A stretch of DNA of 64,000 bases from Leptolyngbya sp. SIOISBB (GTDB lineage: Bacteria; Cyanobacteriota; Cyanobacteriia; Phormidesmidales; Phormidesmidaceae), in NCBI GenBank assembly GCA_010671905.1, contig JAAHII010000001.1, positions 5,952,001 through 6,016,000 on the forward strand, read 5' to 3'. Positions 36,193 through 44,993 of the stretch are shown here, piece by piece (positions within the stretch are counted from its first letter, which is position 1; each line of letters begins with the position of its first letter). Position numbers and translations under genes: made by a program. The notes beneath the pieces are model-generated. The model had not been told where the DNA came from and searched no databases. It was given only the letters and a program-made list of their open reading frames with translations.

Positions 36193-36280
36193 TGGAATAG
36201 GTGGGTTGTGGAATCGGCTTGAGGCCTTGTCACCGCTATGCTCAACTAGGTCGTTGTCTTGGCAGATCTAATTTTTGCGG

Positions 36281-36385
36281 TATAGCAAGCCGCAGTTTAA
36301 TCAGGTCACCCTAAATTACTAAAACCGCTATCTGACAGGCATTTCAGTTCCGTATTCCGACTTCAGCATTCCGCATTCTGCCATA
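36281..36385 (+). repeat. Dispersed repeat family 1, copy D
   Basis: It starts TATAGCAAGCCGCAGTTTAA and ends CGCATTCTGCCATA, with the internal CAGGCATTTCAGTTCCG. It directly abuts araC relic 4. Confidence 0.8.
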
Positions 36386-36387
36386 AT

Positions 36388-36620
36388 TGCTGGGTGTCAT
36401 GCCGATCGCGTCTCGAAAGTGTTTTGTAAAATGACTCCGGTGATTGAATCCACGCTGTAAAAGGCAATGTCTGCGATCGCCCCTTTCTTTCCCTTCAACA
36501 ACTGCTTGGCCTGTTGGCGTGTTGAATCAGATATTGATGGGGCTTCGTATCCATTGACTGTTAGTACAAGTGGCTGAGGGGATATTGACTGATACTTGCT
36601 ACCTCAAACAAGTCAGCTCA
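36388..36620 (-). pseudogene. Degenerate araC 3'-end relic 4
   Basis: The longest relic, about 233 bp. TGCTGGGTGTCATGCCGAT, CGTCTCGAAAGTGTTTTG, GCAATGTCTGCGATCGCCCC, CTTCAACAACTGCTTGGCC, CGTATCCATTGACTGTTAG and GACTGATACTTGCTACCTC all match the intact araC 3' end in order, ending at CAAGTCAGCTCATTTGA. On the minus strand it would encode the C-terminal HTH of an AraC protein but has stops. The gap 36621-36912 shows no gene. Confidence 0.85.
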
Positions 36621-36912
36621 TTTGAGTGATTCCACTTTCTTAGTATCTGTGCTCTCTAGAGCGTAGCTTTATGTTTCAAACAGCTTCTTTATTTTGGATT
36701 CAGGTGGAGAAAAATTTACCGAAATACCCGTATAGAAGTGCCATGTGGAACAATTCTCTCTAAAACTATTCTTGCTAATAAGTAATTAACTCCGTAACTC
36801 GAAGGCGCTTGGAAAAGTCATTATTGTAACAATTGACTGACCATTCCGAGAAGAAAGAAGATTAAGCTGTAGAGAATTGAGGCTTTCTATCTATTTTAGG
36901 GGATAAGGTCAG

Positions 36913-37551
36913 ATGATATGTTTGACTTTAGCGGATGCTGCTTACTCTGAGCTTGCTCTACTAAAAATCGCCAAAATTTGGCGACATTACTCCATCAAAG
37001 CTCTAGCGATTCTGGGCTTGAGTGCTGTACTAGGGCTTGGCATACAGTCCCCGGCTATCTCTAGTGAACGAGCAATCTTTGGCGAAATGCCTACTAGGAT
37101 TGAGGATTATTTTGGTCAATATTGGACTCGTTTAACCCTGACGAATTCTGAAGGCGATCGCACCGTCACTTATACCTACAGTCCCGGAGCGATGCGTTCT
37201 TTTTTCGACAATGCAGAAGACTTAAGACTGTCAGTTAGGTTTATTAACGACGAAGCGGTTGCTGTTAGGGTTCATCAAAATGGTGCGGGGTTCAATATTC
37301 CCGCTGATAAACTCCCCTCTGCAGATAATTCAACGAGCGTTTTTGATGATGTATTCGCGTATATTTTTGGGTATCAACCACCGATCATGTCTCGCTTGGA
37401 TCGACAATCACTTGAGCCAAATTTCCTGCAAGGAACATTACATTCAGTCACCTACTGCATGAGCGAGGAAATCGCCATGACTTATGAATGGATCAGCACC
37501 CAAGATTACATTTGGTTCATTACTTTTGAGCAGGAGCCTGATTGTATTTAA
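36913..37551 (+). CDS. Hypothetical exported protein
   Basis: 212 residues; no family recognised. The N-terminus carries a hydrophobic segment (about 30-47, IKALAILGLSAVLGLGIQS) followed by a possible cleavage site PAISS, so it is probably periplasmic or anchored. The mature part is acidic with aromatic clusters (EDYFGQYWTRLTLTNSEGDRTVTYTYSPGAMRSFF) and two cysteines (SVTYCMSEE, EPDCI), possibly a disulfide. It stands alone before the convergent cyclase genes. Confidence 0.7.
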   Translation: MICLTLADAAYSELALLKIAKIWRHYSIKALAILGLSAVLGLGIQSPAISSERAIFGEMPTRIEDYFGQYWTRLTLTNSEGDRTVTYTYSPGAMRSFFDNAEDLRLSVRFINDEAVAVRVHQNGAGFNIPADKLPSADNSTSVFDDVFAYIFGYQPPIMSRLDRQSLEPNFLQGTLHSVTYCMSEEIAMTYEWISTQDYIWFITFEQEPDCI

Positions 37552-37623
37552 ATGACAGATAAGAAGGCATGGCAATTTGCCCACTGGTTTGACATGCGTG
37601 TTTAGCACTAGAGTCAGTAACAC

Positions 37624-39345
37624 TCAGGTTTTGTGGGATATCACGTCTTGGGAGAGCGGATCAATCATCGCTTGCACTTGCGCTAAGTAATAAGCCGAAG
37701 GGCCATCGGTTGGGACGAGTTCCAAGCAGGCAAGAAACTTAGTTTTGGCTTCTGACCAGCGGCGATCGCGATAGGCGGCGATCGCTATTTGGAAGCGATC
37801 GCGGAGTTTGAGTTGGACATCATCGGTGTCACCCGTGACCCCTAATAGCTCATAGATCGGTTCCGATGGGTCTTGGGTCGTGAAATCCAGAGTATCGATT
37901 TCGCGCGTTTCAAAAGCGTCACCAGCCAGGTCGCGGGTCTTAGCCGTAAGCAAAATGCGGGTGCCGTAGCGCTTGTTCATTTCCTCTAATTGTTCAGCTT
38001 GATGCACTGCTGCACCCATGACTGTATAGGACTTAGACTGCTCAGAGCCGATATTGCCCGCCACAACTTCCCCACTGGCTAGGCCAACCCGAATATTAAT
38101 GTCAGGTAATCCCTTACGAATGCCTAGCAGTTCTGGTAGCTCTCGGCGTAATTTTGTGAGCTGATCAAATTGTTCCAGAGCCGCGTAGCAGGCGAGTTTG
38201 GCATGGGCGCTAGGGTCTACAAATGGTGGCCCCCAGAAGGCACTAACGGCATCGCCAAGAAACTGATTCACCACACCGCGATGGGCTTGAATGGGGGCAG
38301 AGGCCAGGGTCAGGTACTGATTAGTCAACGTCACGAGTCCGCTCGGGGTGAGTAATTCGCTAATGCCGCTAAATCCCGCAATATCAGAGAAAAATAGCGT
38401 CATCATTTGACGCTGGCCACCTTGGGGTTGCGTCTGCTGGGTCAGCAGCGTTTCCACAATGCGCGGATCGACATATTGACCAAAGGTGGCTTTGAGCCGT
38501 TCTTTTTCCTTCAAATCGCGCACCATGAGGTTGAAGGAGTCGGTTAATTTACCCACTTCATCGCCCGAGTAGACGGGCAACTCAACGTCTAAATCGCCGT
38601 GTTCGACGGCCTGAGTTTGAGTGACTAGGCGGCGCACCGGACGCACTAACCCCGTCGTGACGACTGAGGCGAAGGCCATGCCTACGACGCTAGCGATTCC
38701 GGCTAACCACCAACTCAGCGTCAGGGTACTCCGTTCGTGGGCTGCGACTTGCTGAGCCGCCGCCTCAATAAATTCGGTCACTTCAAATAAAATGGCTTGC
38801 AAACGGGCGTCAAAGTCATCTTCAAAAACCACTAGTTGCTCACTCAGAAGTTGGGCGGTTTCAGTATCACCGGCTTCGTACAGCGCCAGAATTTGGAGTC
38901 CATATTCGTGGAGTTTTTGGTGATCTTCTTCGAGCACGGTGAGGAGGGGACGAATCCGCGCAATTTCCAGCAAATTTTCGACCCGATAAGCATTCTCCGC
39001 AGCGGCATCGGCTAGAGTCATGGCTTGGGCGATGTCTTCATCGACCAGTTCACCGCGCGATTCGAAGGCCGCTATCTCTTGGCTAATGCGGGAGGCATCA
39101 ACGGGATCGATTTCGTAATAGCGCAGCACCCGCTCGAAATGAATTTCCTGCTCTAGAACATGAATATTGATTTCGGCGAGATTTTCGGTAATGGGGGTGA
39201 GGTATTCAGCAATGTCGGTGAGTTCTTGATTGACCTGGCGAATGCGGACATAGCTGAGATAGGTCACCCCTAGCAGCAAGACCAACATGCTGCTGGCAAC
39301 ACCGAAGATTTTGGTGCCGATGGATAGTGAAAGGCGAGGTTTCAT
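37624..39345 (-). CDS. Membrane class III nucleotide cyclase lacking transition-state residues (C1-like)
   Basis: 573 residues from ATG 39345; the longer frame from 39417 would overlap the upstream gene. TM1 about 13-33, a periplasmic helical sensor (35-208), TM2 about 209-230, HAMP (231-285), cyclase domain (312-480) and a TPR-like C-terminus. Both metal aspartates are present: Asp321 in FFSDIAGF and Asp365 in FLGDAVSAFWG. The substrate Lys is replaced by Gln361, and in the YTVMGAAVHQAEQL segment the conserved Asp, Asn and Arg are Ala445, His448 and Gln452. Alone it should not make cAMP. Its paralogue immediately upstream has the complementary set, which suggests a heterodimer. Confidence 0.93.
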   Translation of the reverse strand: MKPRLSLSIGTKIFGVASSMLVLLLGVTYLSYVRIRQVNQELTDIAEYLTPITENLAEINIHVLEQEIHFERVLRYYEIDPVDASRISQEIAAFESRGELVDEDIAQAMTLADAAAENAYRVENLLEIARIRPLLTVLEEDHQKLHEYGLQILALYEAGDTETAQLLSEQLVVFEDDFDARLQAILFEVTEFIEAAAQQVAAHERSTLTLSWWLAGIASVVGMAFASVVTTGLVRPVRRLVTQTQAVEHGDLDVELPVYSGDEVGKLTDSFNLMVRDLKEKERLKATFGQYVDPRIVETLLTQQTQPQGGQRQMMTLFFSDIAGFSGISELLTPSGLVTLTNQYLTLASAPIQAHRGVVNQFLGDAVSAFWGPPFVDPSAHAKLACYAALEQFDQLTKLRRELPELLGIRKGLPDINIRVGLASGEVVAGNIGSEQSKSYTVMGAAVHQAEQLEEMNKRYGTRILLTAKTRDLAGDAFETREIDTLDFTTQDPSEPIYELLGVTGDTDDVQLKLRDRFQIAIAAYRDRRWSEAKTKFLACLELVPTDGPSAYYLAQVQAMIDPLSQDVISHKT

Positions 39346-39383
39346 GGTGGTTGGGGATGATGACAAACGGCTATCCAATAGAT

Positions 39384-41144
39384 CTATTTTTGGGTCAGTT
39401 GCCAGACGCCGTCCCAATCGTCAGCGGGCGGATTGGCGGCCAGGGTGGTGAGGCGGTCGAGGTAGAGGAGCGCGGGGCGATCTCCTGGTTTGCTCGCTAA
39501 GCAGGCCTCAAAGTGCTGTCGGGCCGTGACCCAATCTCGCTGCCGATAGGCGGCTAACCCTTGTTCAAAGGCGGCAACAGCGGCTTGTTCGGTTTCAGCC
39601 AGGGTGTCTAAAGGTCCCAGCAGTTCATAGATGCGGACAGGCTCGGCTTTGCCGACTACCTGAATTAAATCCAGCTCGCGGGTCGCCATCGTCGGTGCAA
39701 TTTGCTGCTGGGTGGCTTGGCTGAGCAAAATGGGGACCCCGTATTGCTTGCTCGCTCCTTTGAGCCGTGATGCTGTATTCACGGTGTCGCCCATGACGGT
39801 ATACGATTTGGTCGTCTCCGAACCCATGTTGCCCACCACTAACGCGCCCGTGGACAGGCCAATATGGAGCTGCAGGTTAGTGACATCGGCCGTGGGGGCG
39901 ATCGCGGTAATTTGCTGTCGCACAGTCTCCATGACTTGCATCTGCGCCAGGGCCGCTTGGCAGGCGAGGTTGGCGTGAGTATCGGCTGCGGTAAAAGGCG
40001 GCCCCCAGAAGCCCATAATCAGGGTGCCAATAAACTTGTCGATGACGCCTGTATGACTAGAAATGGCGGCTGACATCACCGTTAAATAGTCATTGATGCA
40101 GCGAATTTGTGCGTCGGGGTCAAGGGTCGCCAACACCATTTCTAACCCATCGACATCGGCAAAAAATACCGTCATCACTTGGCGATCGCCCACCGGTTGG
40201 GCTGTTTCCTCTTCTAACAAATTGTGGACAATACGCGGATCGATATATTTGCCAAACGTTTCTTCAAGCCGGGCTTTGAGTCGCAGTTCGTTAACCATGC
40301 CGTTAAATGCCTGAGCCAGTCGGCCAACTTCATCGCGGCTGGAGGTATCAAATTCAGTGTCGAGGTTGCCCGCTTGTACGGCGGCAATGCCCCGGGCGAG
40401 CGATCGCACCGGACGCACCAATCCCCTCGTGACGAGGATGGCGTAGATCAACCCAAAGACCGTGGCAACGGCAGCCACAGTTAAGCTGAGACTTTGCACA
40501 GTTTGTTGATGCTGTTGCCCCGCTTGGGCGGAACTGACCGTAAACGCTTCTAATTCTAGAAAAATAGTATTAATCGCCTCGTTGAAGTCGGTTTCTTCGG
40601 CAATGAGTTGGTCTTCTAGCTGTCGAGCGGCAGTGAGATCACCGGCTTCCAGGAGGGCAAACAGGTCTACCGCATGGTCATGTAACTGCTGGTGTTCGAT
40701 TTCGATCTCTTCTAAGAGCGGTTCAATATACTCCCACTCAGCCTGATGACGCGATTGCCCCGATTCCTTCAGAGCAGTTTGAGACAGAACAATCGCCGCC
40801 GCAATTTCTGCATCGACGAGCTCACCCCGTGATTCAAAGGCGATGAGTTCTTGGGCAATGCGCTCAGTATTGAGAGGCTCAATTTCGTACAGCTTTTGCA
40901 CTCGCTCAAAGTGCAACTCTTGCTCTAGCGCATGAACATCAACGGCGGCCACGCGATCGGTAATGGGAATCACGTATTCTGCCAAGGCGGTCACTTCTTC
41001 ATTAACCTGCCGCAGGCGATCAGTGAAAACATACACCACCAGAATGAGCAGTCCGAGCAAACTGGTGGCAATGCCAAAAATTTTGATGCCGATAGAAATC
41101 CCCTGAGCGCGAGCTGCTGATGAATTAGACGTACCAACAGTCAT
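39384..41144 (-). CDS. Membrane class III nucleotide cyclase lacking second metal Asp (C2-like)
   Basis: 586 residues with the same layout: TM1 about 21-40, periplasmic helical sensor, TM2 about 218-239, HAMP, cyclase domain (320-490) and a C-terminal TPR-like part (FEQGLAAYRQRDWVTARQHFEACL). Metal site 1 is Asp330 (FFADVDGL), but the second Asp is Thr374 (KFIGTLIMGFWG). Lys370, Thr449 (class IIIb substrate residue), Asp453, Asn456 and Arg460 (YTVMGDTVNTASRL) are intact. It lies 38 bp upstream of the other cyclase and in the same direction. A homodimer would lack a metal ligand; a heterodimer with the neighbour would have one complete site. Confidence 0.93.
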   Translation of the reverse strand: MTVGTSNSSAARAQGISIGIKIFGIATSLLGLLILVVYVFTDRLRQVNEEVTALAEYVIPITDRVAAVDVHALEQELHFERVQKLYEIEPLNTERIAQELIAFESRGELVDAEIAAAIVLSQTALKESGQSRHQAEWEYIEPLLEEIEIEHQQLHDHAVDLFALLEAGDLTAARQLEDQLIAEETDFNEAINTIFLELEAFTVSSAQAGQQHQQTVQSLSLTVAAVATVFGLIYAILVTRGLVRPVRSLARGIAAVQAGNLDTEFDTSSRDEVGRLAQAFNGMVNELRLKARLEETFGKYIDPRIVHNLLEEETAQPVGDRQVMTVFFADVDGLEMVLATLDPDAQIRCINDYLTVMSAAISSHTGVIDKFIGTLIMGFWGPPFTAADTHANLACQAALAQMQVMETVRQQITAIAPTADVTNLQLHIGLSTGALVVGNMGSETTKSYTVMGDTVNTASRLKGASKQYGVPILLSQATQQQIAPTMATRELDLIQVVGKAEPVRIYELLGPLDTLAETEQAAVAAFEQGLAAYRQRDWVTARQHFEACLASKPGDRPALLYLDRLTTLAANPPADDWDGVWQLTQK

Positions 41145-41244
41145 AGAGCCAGCCAGGTTAAGGTCTTGGCTAGTTTGCCCAGCCGTGAATCAGCCCCATC
41201 GAACCGAAACATTTCATCAAATGTCTAATCCCCATCGTCCATGA

Positions 41245-41457
41245 GGCTGGCGTTAGCCAGGGTGGTTGCCCAGGGGCGCATATTTATCGTCCTGGTGCTG
41301 TCCGTTTGGGGCCTGCCCAGCTGAGTCAGCACCGCATTTTCCATGAATTCCATCACTTGCGTCTAAAAGTATTCTGGCAGGTGATATGGGTCAGCATCGG
41401 TTTCAGCACCCTGTTTATTGTCGGCGTGTCGATCGCCTTCCTCCTCTTTCCCCAACA
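41245..41457 (+). pseudogene. Internally deleted fragment of a MATE efflux gene
   Basis: It aligns with the intact MATE gene at 50084-50232 and then jumps to 50461-50525. Shared words include CATCACTTGCGTCT versus CATCGCTTGCGTCT, TTCTGGCAGGTGATATGGGTC and CGGCGTGTCGATCGCCTT. The jump falls at the 6-base word TGGGTC, present at both 50227 and 50455 of the intact gene, so 228 bp (76 codons) were lost. An open frame of about 60 codons survives, but the protein is only a fragment. Confidence 0.88.
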
Positions 41458-41462
41458 TACAA

Positions 41463-41496
41463 GGGTGTTATCCATCACTTTTGATGGATAACACCC
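41463..41496. repeat. Perfect 14-bp-arm hairpin at the left edge of the cassette region
   Basis: GGGTGTTATCCATC (41463-41476) pairs exactly with GATGGATAACACCC (41483-41496) around ACTTTT. It begins five bases after the MATE fragment ends and overlaps the start of repeat family 4. Confidence 0.8.
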
Positions 41497-41680
41497 TCCA
41501 TTCCCAGAATTAACTATCAGATCTGCTATCTAACACCCCGCAATCATGGAGTTAGACAGTTATGGAGTTAGACAGTTAAAGTTGCGGTATAACCCCTGTA
41601 GAGTCAGGTATTATCCGTCTGATCTGCGATCTAACCGCAGGTAAATAGGGGATTATCCAGCAGATCTGATGCTGAATATT
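41483..41680 (+). repeat. Dispersed repeat family 4, copy 2
   Basis: Second copy of the element at 35301-35475. It contains a 16-base tandem duplication (TGGAGTTAGACAGTTA twice, about 41546-41578) absent from copy 1, and three CAGATCTG-like palindromes. It precedes the cassette gene at 41715. Confidence 0.8.
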
Positions 41681-41714
41681 ACAGTTATGCAGCAAGACGG
41701 AATCCACCCACACT

Positions 41715-42488
41715 ATGAATGGTAAATCGCTCTACGCTGGGACCGACTACTTTCAAACATTCCCAAACCCACAAGATGTCTTCATTCGCGACGTCGAGGA
41801 GCATTCGAAGTACCTTCTGCCCGTCGCGACGTTCTCCCTAAGCCACATATCACCGAAGTGGAGCGGCAAGGTCCATTTCATCCTTCCAATCGAACCAGTT
41901 GGTGGATACGGATTTCTCGGCACAAACTCTGGCCGCTACCACAACTATCTTTGTCGCCCAGATTGGATCGGCTACAAGTATCACGGCGACAAGTGCGAGC
42001 TGGCGTCTGACTTCCGATTCTTTCATAGGGCTTTCTACGAGAAACACCCCCCAAACACTGACCTGCAGAAGAATGAAGCTAGCGAACTGCCCGGACACTA
42101 CAAGCAGACCCTTGATCGTTTCGCCATACGGAAACAACACTTCGAAGAACACGGTTGGTTATGCTCTGATCCGTTGGATTGGGATCCGTTAGACGACGAT
42201 TCCGATGACGATCCGGAAGAATGGCGTAGTCCATTTGTCAGCGATCTCGGCGGTACGAGCTTCGACAGCAATTGGTCCAATTCCGGAAGCTTCCCGGTTT
42301 CCAGATATCCCGACAAACTCGACGGTGACGATTGGGACCGCGTTCTCCCAAACACTGAGGATGGCAGAGATTTCACGTTCATCGGTGCAGTTGATATGTG
42401 GAACTTCATCGGCGATTCAAACGGCACGCTATTGTTGTTCTTTGATCCGGACAAACACATTGCGCTTACCACAATTGACTGGTCGTAG
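41715..42488 (+). CDS. Hypothetical protein in cassette-like island
   Basis: 257 residues, unrecognised. Aromatic and acidic, no signal peptide; it includes VHFILPIEPVGGYGFLGTNSGRYHNYLCRP, a run DPLDDDSDDDPEEW and the end LLLFFDPDKHIALTTIDWS. No HIP1 octamer and codon use unlike the flanking genes. An attC-like palindrome follows 19 bases after the stop, the normal cassette layout of gene then attC. Such orphan genes are typical of chromosomal integron cassettes. Confidence 0.75.
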   Translation: MNGKSLYAGTDYFQTFPNPQDVFIRDVEEHSKYLLPVATFSLSHISPKWSGKVHFILPIEPVGGYGFLGTNSGRYHNYLCRPDWIGYKYHGDKCELASDFRFFHRAFYEKHPPNTDLQKNEASELPGHYKQTLDRFAIRKQHFEEHGWLCSDPLDWDPLDDDSDDDPEEWRSPFVSDLGGTSFDSNWSNSGSFPVSRYPDKLDGDDWDRVLPNTEDGRDFTFIGAVDMWNFIGDSNGTLLLFFDPDKHIALTTIDWS

Positions 42489-42507
42489 CCTGAACACTCA
42501 CACGACT

Positions 42508-42597
42508 GCATAACAATCAATTGGACCGGAGCCGGCGTCCACGTCGGCTCCGTACTCCACCCTCAACCTCGGCGGCCCGGTGAATTGGGTCGTTTGC
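42508..42597 (+). repeat. attC-like site 1
   Basis: The left end GCATAACAATCAATTGGACC pairs imperfectly with the complement of the right end CCGGTGAATTGGGTCGTTTGC, as R''-L'' and L'-R' do in attC sites. An inner hairpin GGAGCCG/CGGCTCC (42528-42551) lies between. The right core is CGTTTGC rather than the usual GTTRRRY, so recombination competence is uncertain. Confidence 0.6.
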
Positions 42598-42618
42598 ATA
42601 TACTGAGTCCTGATTCAG

Positions 42619-43014
42619 ATGAGGTCCTGTGTTGATATCTGGAACTTGTTACACGACGGTAGCATTGTCGCTTTCAGTGGAGAGTGTCCCGGCGACATTT
42701 CTGTGAAGGTCGAAGTAGAGTATCTATGTGATGTACTAGCCACCGGGTCTAAGTTTCTCTGGGTAAACCTTCACAGTTGTAGCGACGTGGAATTCACCCC
42801 CTTCGAGAACTCAGAACTTGTCAAAGATCTCACTCAATTGGGGGATTGTGACCTCGAGATCCTGAGCGCGAAAGATGGAGAGAACCACATCTCGCTCTGC
42901 TGTAGTGATGGCATACTGCTCCTAAACTACGTGGATGCCACTTGTGAGCTAGAAAACGGTGGTTCAGTTACCTTCACCACTCTTTCTCAGGCATGCAAAA
43001 AAATATTGGAATGA
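42619..43014 (+). CDS. Hypothetical protein in cassette-like island
   Basis: 131 residues, unrecognised. Soluble, acidic, with eight cysteines (RSCVDIW, GECPG, YLCDVL, HSCSDV, GDCDLE, LCCSDG and others). Secondary structure looks beta-rich. It lies between attC-like site 1 and a half site at 43041. No promoter or ribosome-binding site stands out. Confidence 0.65.
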   Translation: MRSCVDIWNLLHDGSIVAFSGECPGDISVKVEVEYLCDVLATGSKFLWVNLHSCSDVEFTPFENSELVKDLTQLGDCDLEILSAKDGENHISLCCSDGILLLNYVDATCELENGGSVTFTTLSQACKKILE

Positions 43015-43040
43015 CTGGGAGCAGCGTAGCAGGGACGACT

Positions 43041-43073
43041 CATAACAAGCCACAAATCATTTACTGTAAATGA
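43041..43073 (+). repeat. Half attC-like site
   Basis: CATAACAAGCCACAAATC has the left R''-L'' form, but no matching right half occurs before the next gene. TCATTTAC/GTAAATGA (43057-43073) forms a small palindrome over the next start codon. Possibly a truncated attC. Confidence 0.4.
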
Positions 43074-43318
43074 CTGAAGATTCTGACAAAATTACTGTTG
43101 AACAGGCCTACTCAGCAGCATATGAGTACTTGCTGCGTAGATGGGAGCATATGCCCGAGCGACTGATAGCCGACGAACTCAGCGACATGAGTTTATTAGA
43201 TGACGGAGGCAGTGCCGACCCAGCTTGCAAGAGGGAGTTTGTCGAAGCTCTCCGCGCGGTTCTTGATGCTGAGGCGGAATCGGGGCGATACACTAGAGCC
43301 GATCAACAGCTCGCTTGA
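43070..43318 (+). CDS. Small hypothetical protein in cassette-like island
   Basis: 82 residues, acidic, predicted mostly helical: ITVEQAYSAAYEYLLRRWEHMPERLIADELSDMSLLDDGGSADPACKREFVEALRAVLDAEAES. No family recognised. The nearest attC-like site begins four bases after its stop, the tight spacing typical of integron cassette genes. Confidence 0.7.
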   Translation: MTEDSDKITVEQAYSAAYEYLLRRWEHMPERLIADELSDMSLLDDGGSADPACKREFVEALRAVLDAEAESGRYTRADQQLA

Positions 43319-43321
43319 AAT

Positions 43322-43403
43322 ACATAACAAGTCGATGCAGCGGACTAATAATACAGAAATTCCCTTTTAGCCATTTACCAGCCGCTGATCTCAATCGTTA
43401 GGT
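43322..43403 (+). repeat. attC-like site 2
   Basis: The left end ACATAACAAGTCGATGCAGCGG and the right end CAGCCGCTGATCTCAATC-GTTAGGT pair imperfectly through TAAC and CAGCGG. The right core GTTAGGT (43397-43403) fits the GTTRRRY consensus exactly. About 82 bp. The best attC candidate in the window together with 46997-47084. Confidence 0.72.
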
Positions 43404-43901
43404 GGCAGACTGACCTCAGAAGTGAGTATGAGCGAATTGACATTTCTGCCCAACGAAAAAGTCTTGGGCCAGCGGAAACTTCGGCACTCGACAGGCTTCT
43501 GTCGCGCCCGGAAACTGCATCGTTGCGAATCAGTGTCTCATCGTCTGTTCGTTCAAGAAGCCACGAGATGACATCAAGGTGGCTATAGCCGGGGGCGCTG
43601 CGAAGTTAATAAGCCCGGGTGCTGAACTTGCGATACATGCGATCAACATTTCTCAAGCGGGGTAAGGCCGAAAAAGCCGCTCTACCCAGTTTTTGACCAG
43701 CCCCTCAGTGAGCTCTCCACGAGCACAACATATGCGATCGATCGCACATGTCTGCAATTCTCTGCAATATACTCGTTGTTCACACCAAACTCTGCAATCT
43801 AGCCGATGCGTATTCAGCATTCATCGACGCGGATCGTCAACTACTTGCCTGGCTTCGCAGAATCGACACCTAAGTAGTCGGCACAATGTCAACTTGGATC
43901 G
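43404..43901. other. Possible cassette with no clear gene
   Basis: 498 bp between GTTAGGT (ends 43403) and GTTAGAT (43901-43907). Two short frames exist: ATG 43428 to 43571 (47 residues, basic and Cys-containing) and ATG 43748 to 43873 (41 residues, ending AYSAFIDADRQLLAWLRRIDT). Neither is recognised and neither has strong coding signs. Confidence 0.4.
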
Positions 43902-44904
43902 TTAGATCTGCAAAATTAACTTGCCGAAATTTCCGCCACTAAACAACTTTTGAAATGCGGTGGGAAATGCCTCCAATCCTTCAACTATATGTTCCTTAGT
44001 TGTGATGTGTCCTTGCGAATACCACATCAAAAGGTCTTTAGTGGCCAACTCAAACTCATTGGCATAATCTGCGAACAGTATTCCTTCGATACGGGCACGC
44101 TTTGCTAACAACATCAGGTAATTTTTAAGACCTGAGATAGGTTCAACTGAATTGTATTGTGAGATTGCTCCACACATTACAATCCTTGCTCCGACCCGGA
44201 TTTGGGTAAGCATCAAGTCCAACATTTCTCCACCCACGTTATCGAAGTAAATATCCACGCCATTGGGACAAAACTCCTGCAGTTTGGCTTGTACATCATC
44301 AGATTTATAATCGATGGCTCCATCAAACCCAATTTTTTTGAGGTATTCGCATTTCTGGACCCCACCAGCAATACCAATCGCTCGAGCCCCCCTTTATCAC
44401 GGCAAGCTGACCGACAACCGAGCCGACAGCACCAGCCGCTGCAGAAACAACAACAGTTTCTCCTGGTTTGGGTTGCCCCGACCTGAGCAACCCGAAATAG
44501 GCTGCCATTCCAGTTGTACCGAGAAGATTGAGAAACATGGGAAGAGGCCCAAGTGATGGGTCGACTTTTATCAAGCCTTCGACGTTCGAAATCAGATAAT
44601 CTTGGACGCCTCCCTGACCGTATACAAAATCCCCAGGTACATAATCGGGGTGATTCGATTTCAGTACTTGTCCGACGAAAAATGCAGGCATTACAGTCCC
44701 AATCGGCAGCGTTGCAGACTGTGACGTTCCTTCGTTCAAAATGCTCCTAAACCCAGGATCCAACGCAACGTATTTCACCTGAATTAGCAGCTGTTCATCT
44801 CCAGGATCATTGAGTGGCTTGGTAATCAAATCCCAATCGCTACTGACTGGAAGGCCAACTGGTCTCGATGCCAACGTGAATTGGCGGCTGATTGTTTGAT
44901 TCAT
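43902..44904 (-). pseudogene. NADP-dependent MDR oxidoreductase (COG2130-like), frameshifted
   Basis: The frame from ATG 44904 (MNQTISRQFTLASRPVG) encodes the N-terminal GroES-like domain and the start of the Rossmann domain (AAAGAVGSVVGQLAVIKGG), then breaks. Removing one base from the C6 run at 44387-44392 (G6 on the coding strand) continues it as ARAIGIAGGVQKCEYLKKIG...DGAIDYKSDD and joins the frame VDIYFDNVGGEMLDLML to the stop at 43902. The repaired protein is a complete medium-chain reductase of about 333 residues, of the kind acting on enones or quinones. Downstream of the alpha/beta hydrolase. Confidence 0.88.
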
Positions 44905-44993
44905 AATCGCTTGTTTGGTGTCTTGAAATATAAACTCTAAAGTCCATTTTTGAACTGTTTCTCCGGGCGAATCTAGGCGGAGAGTTATCAGAT

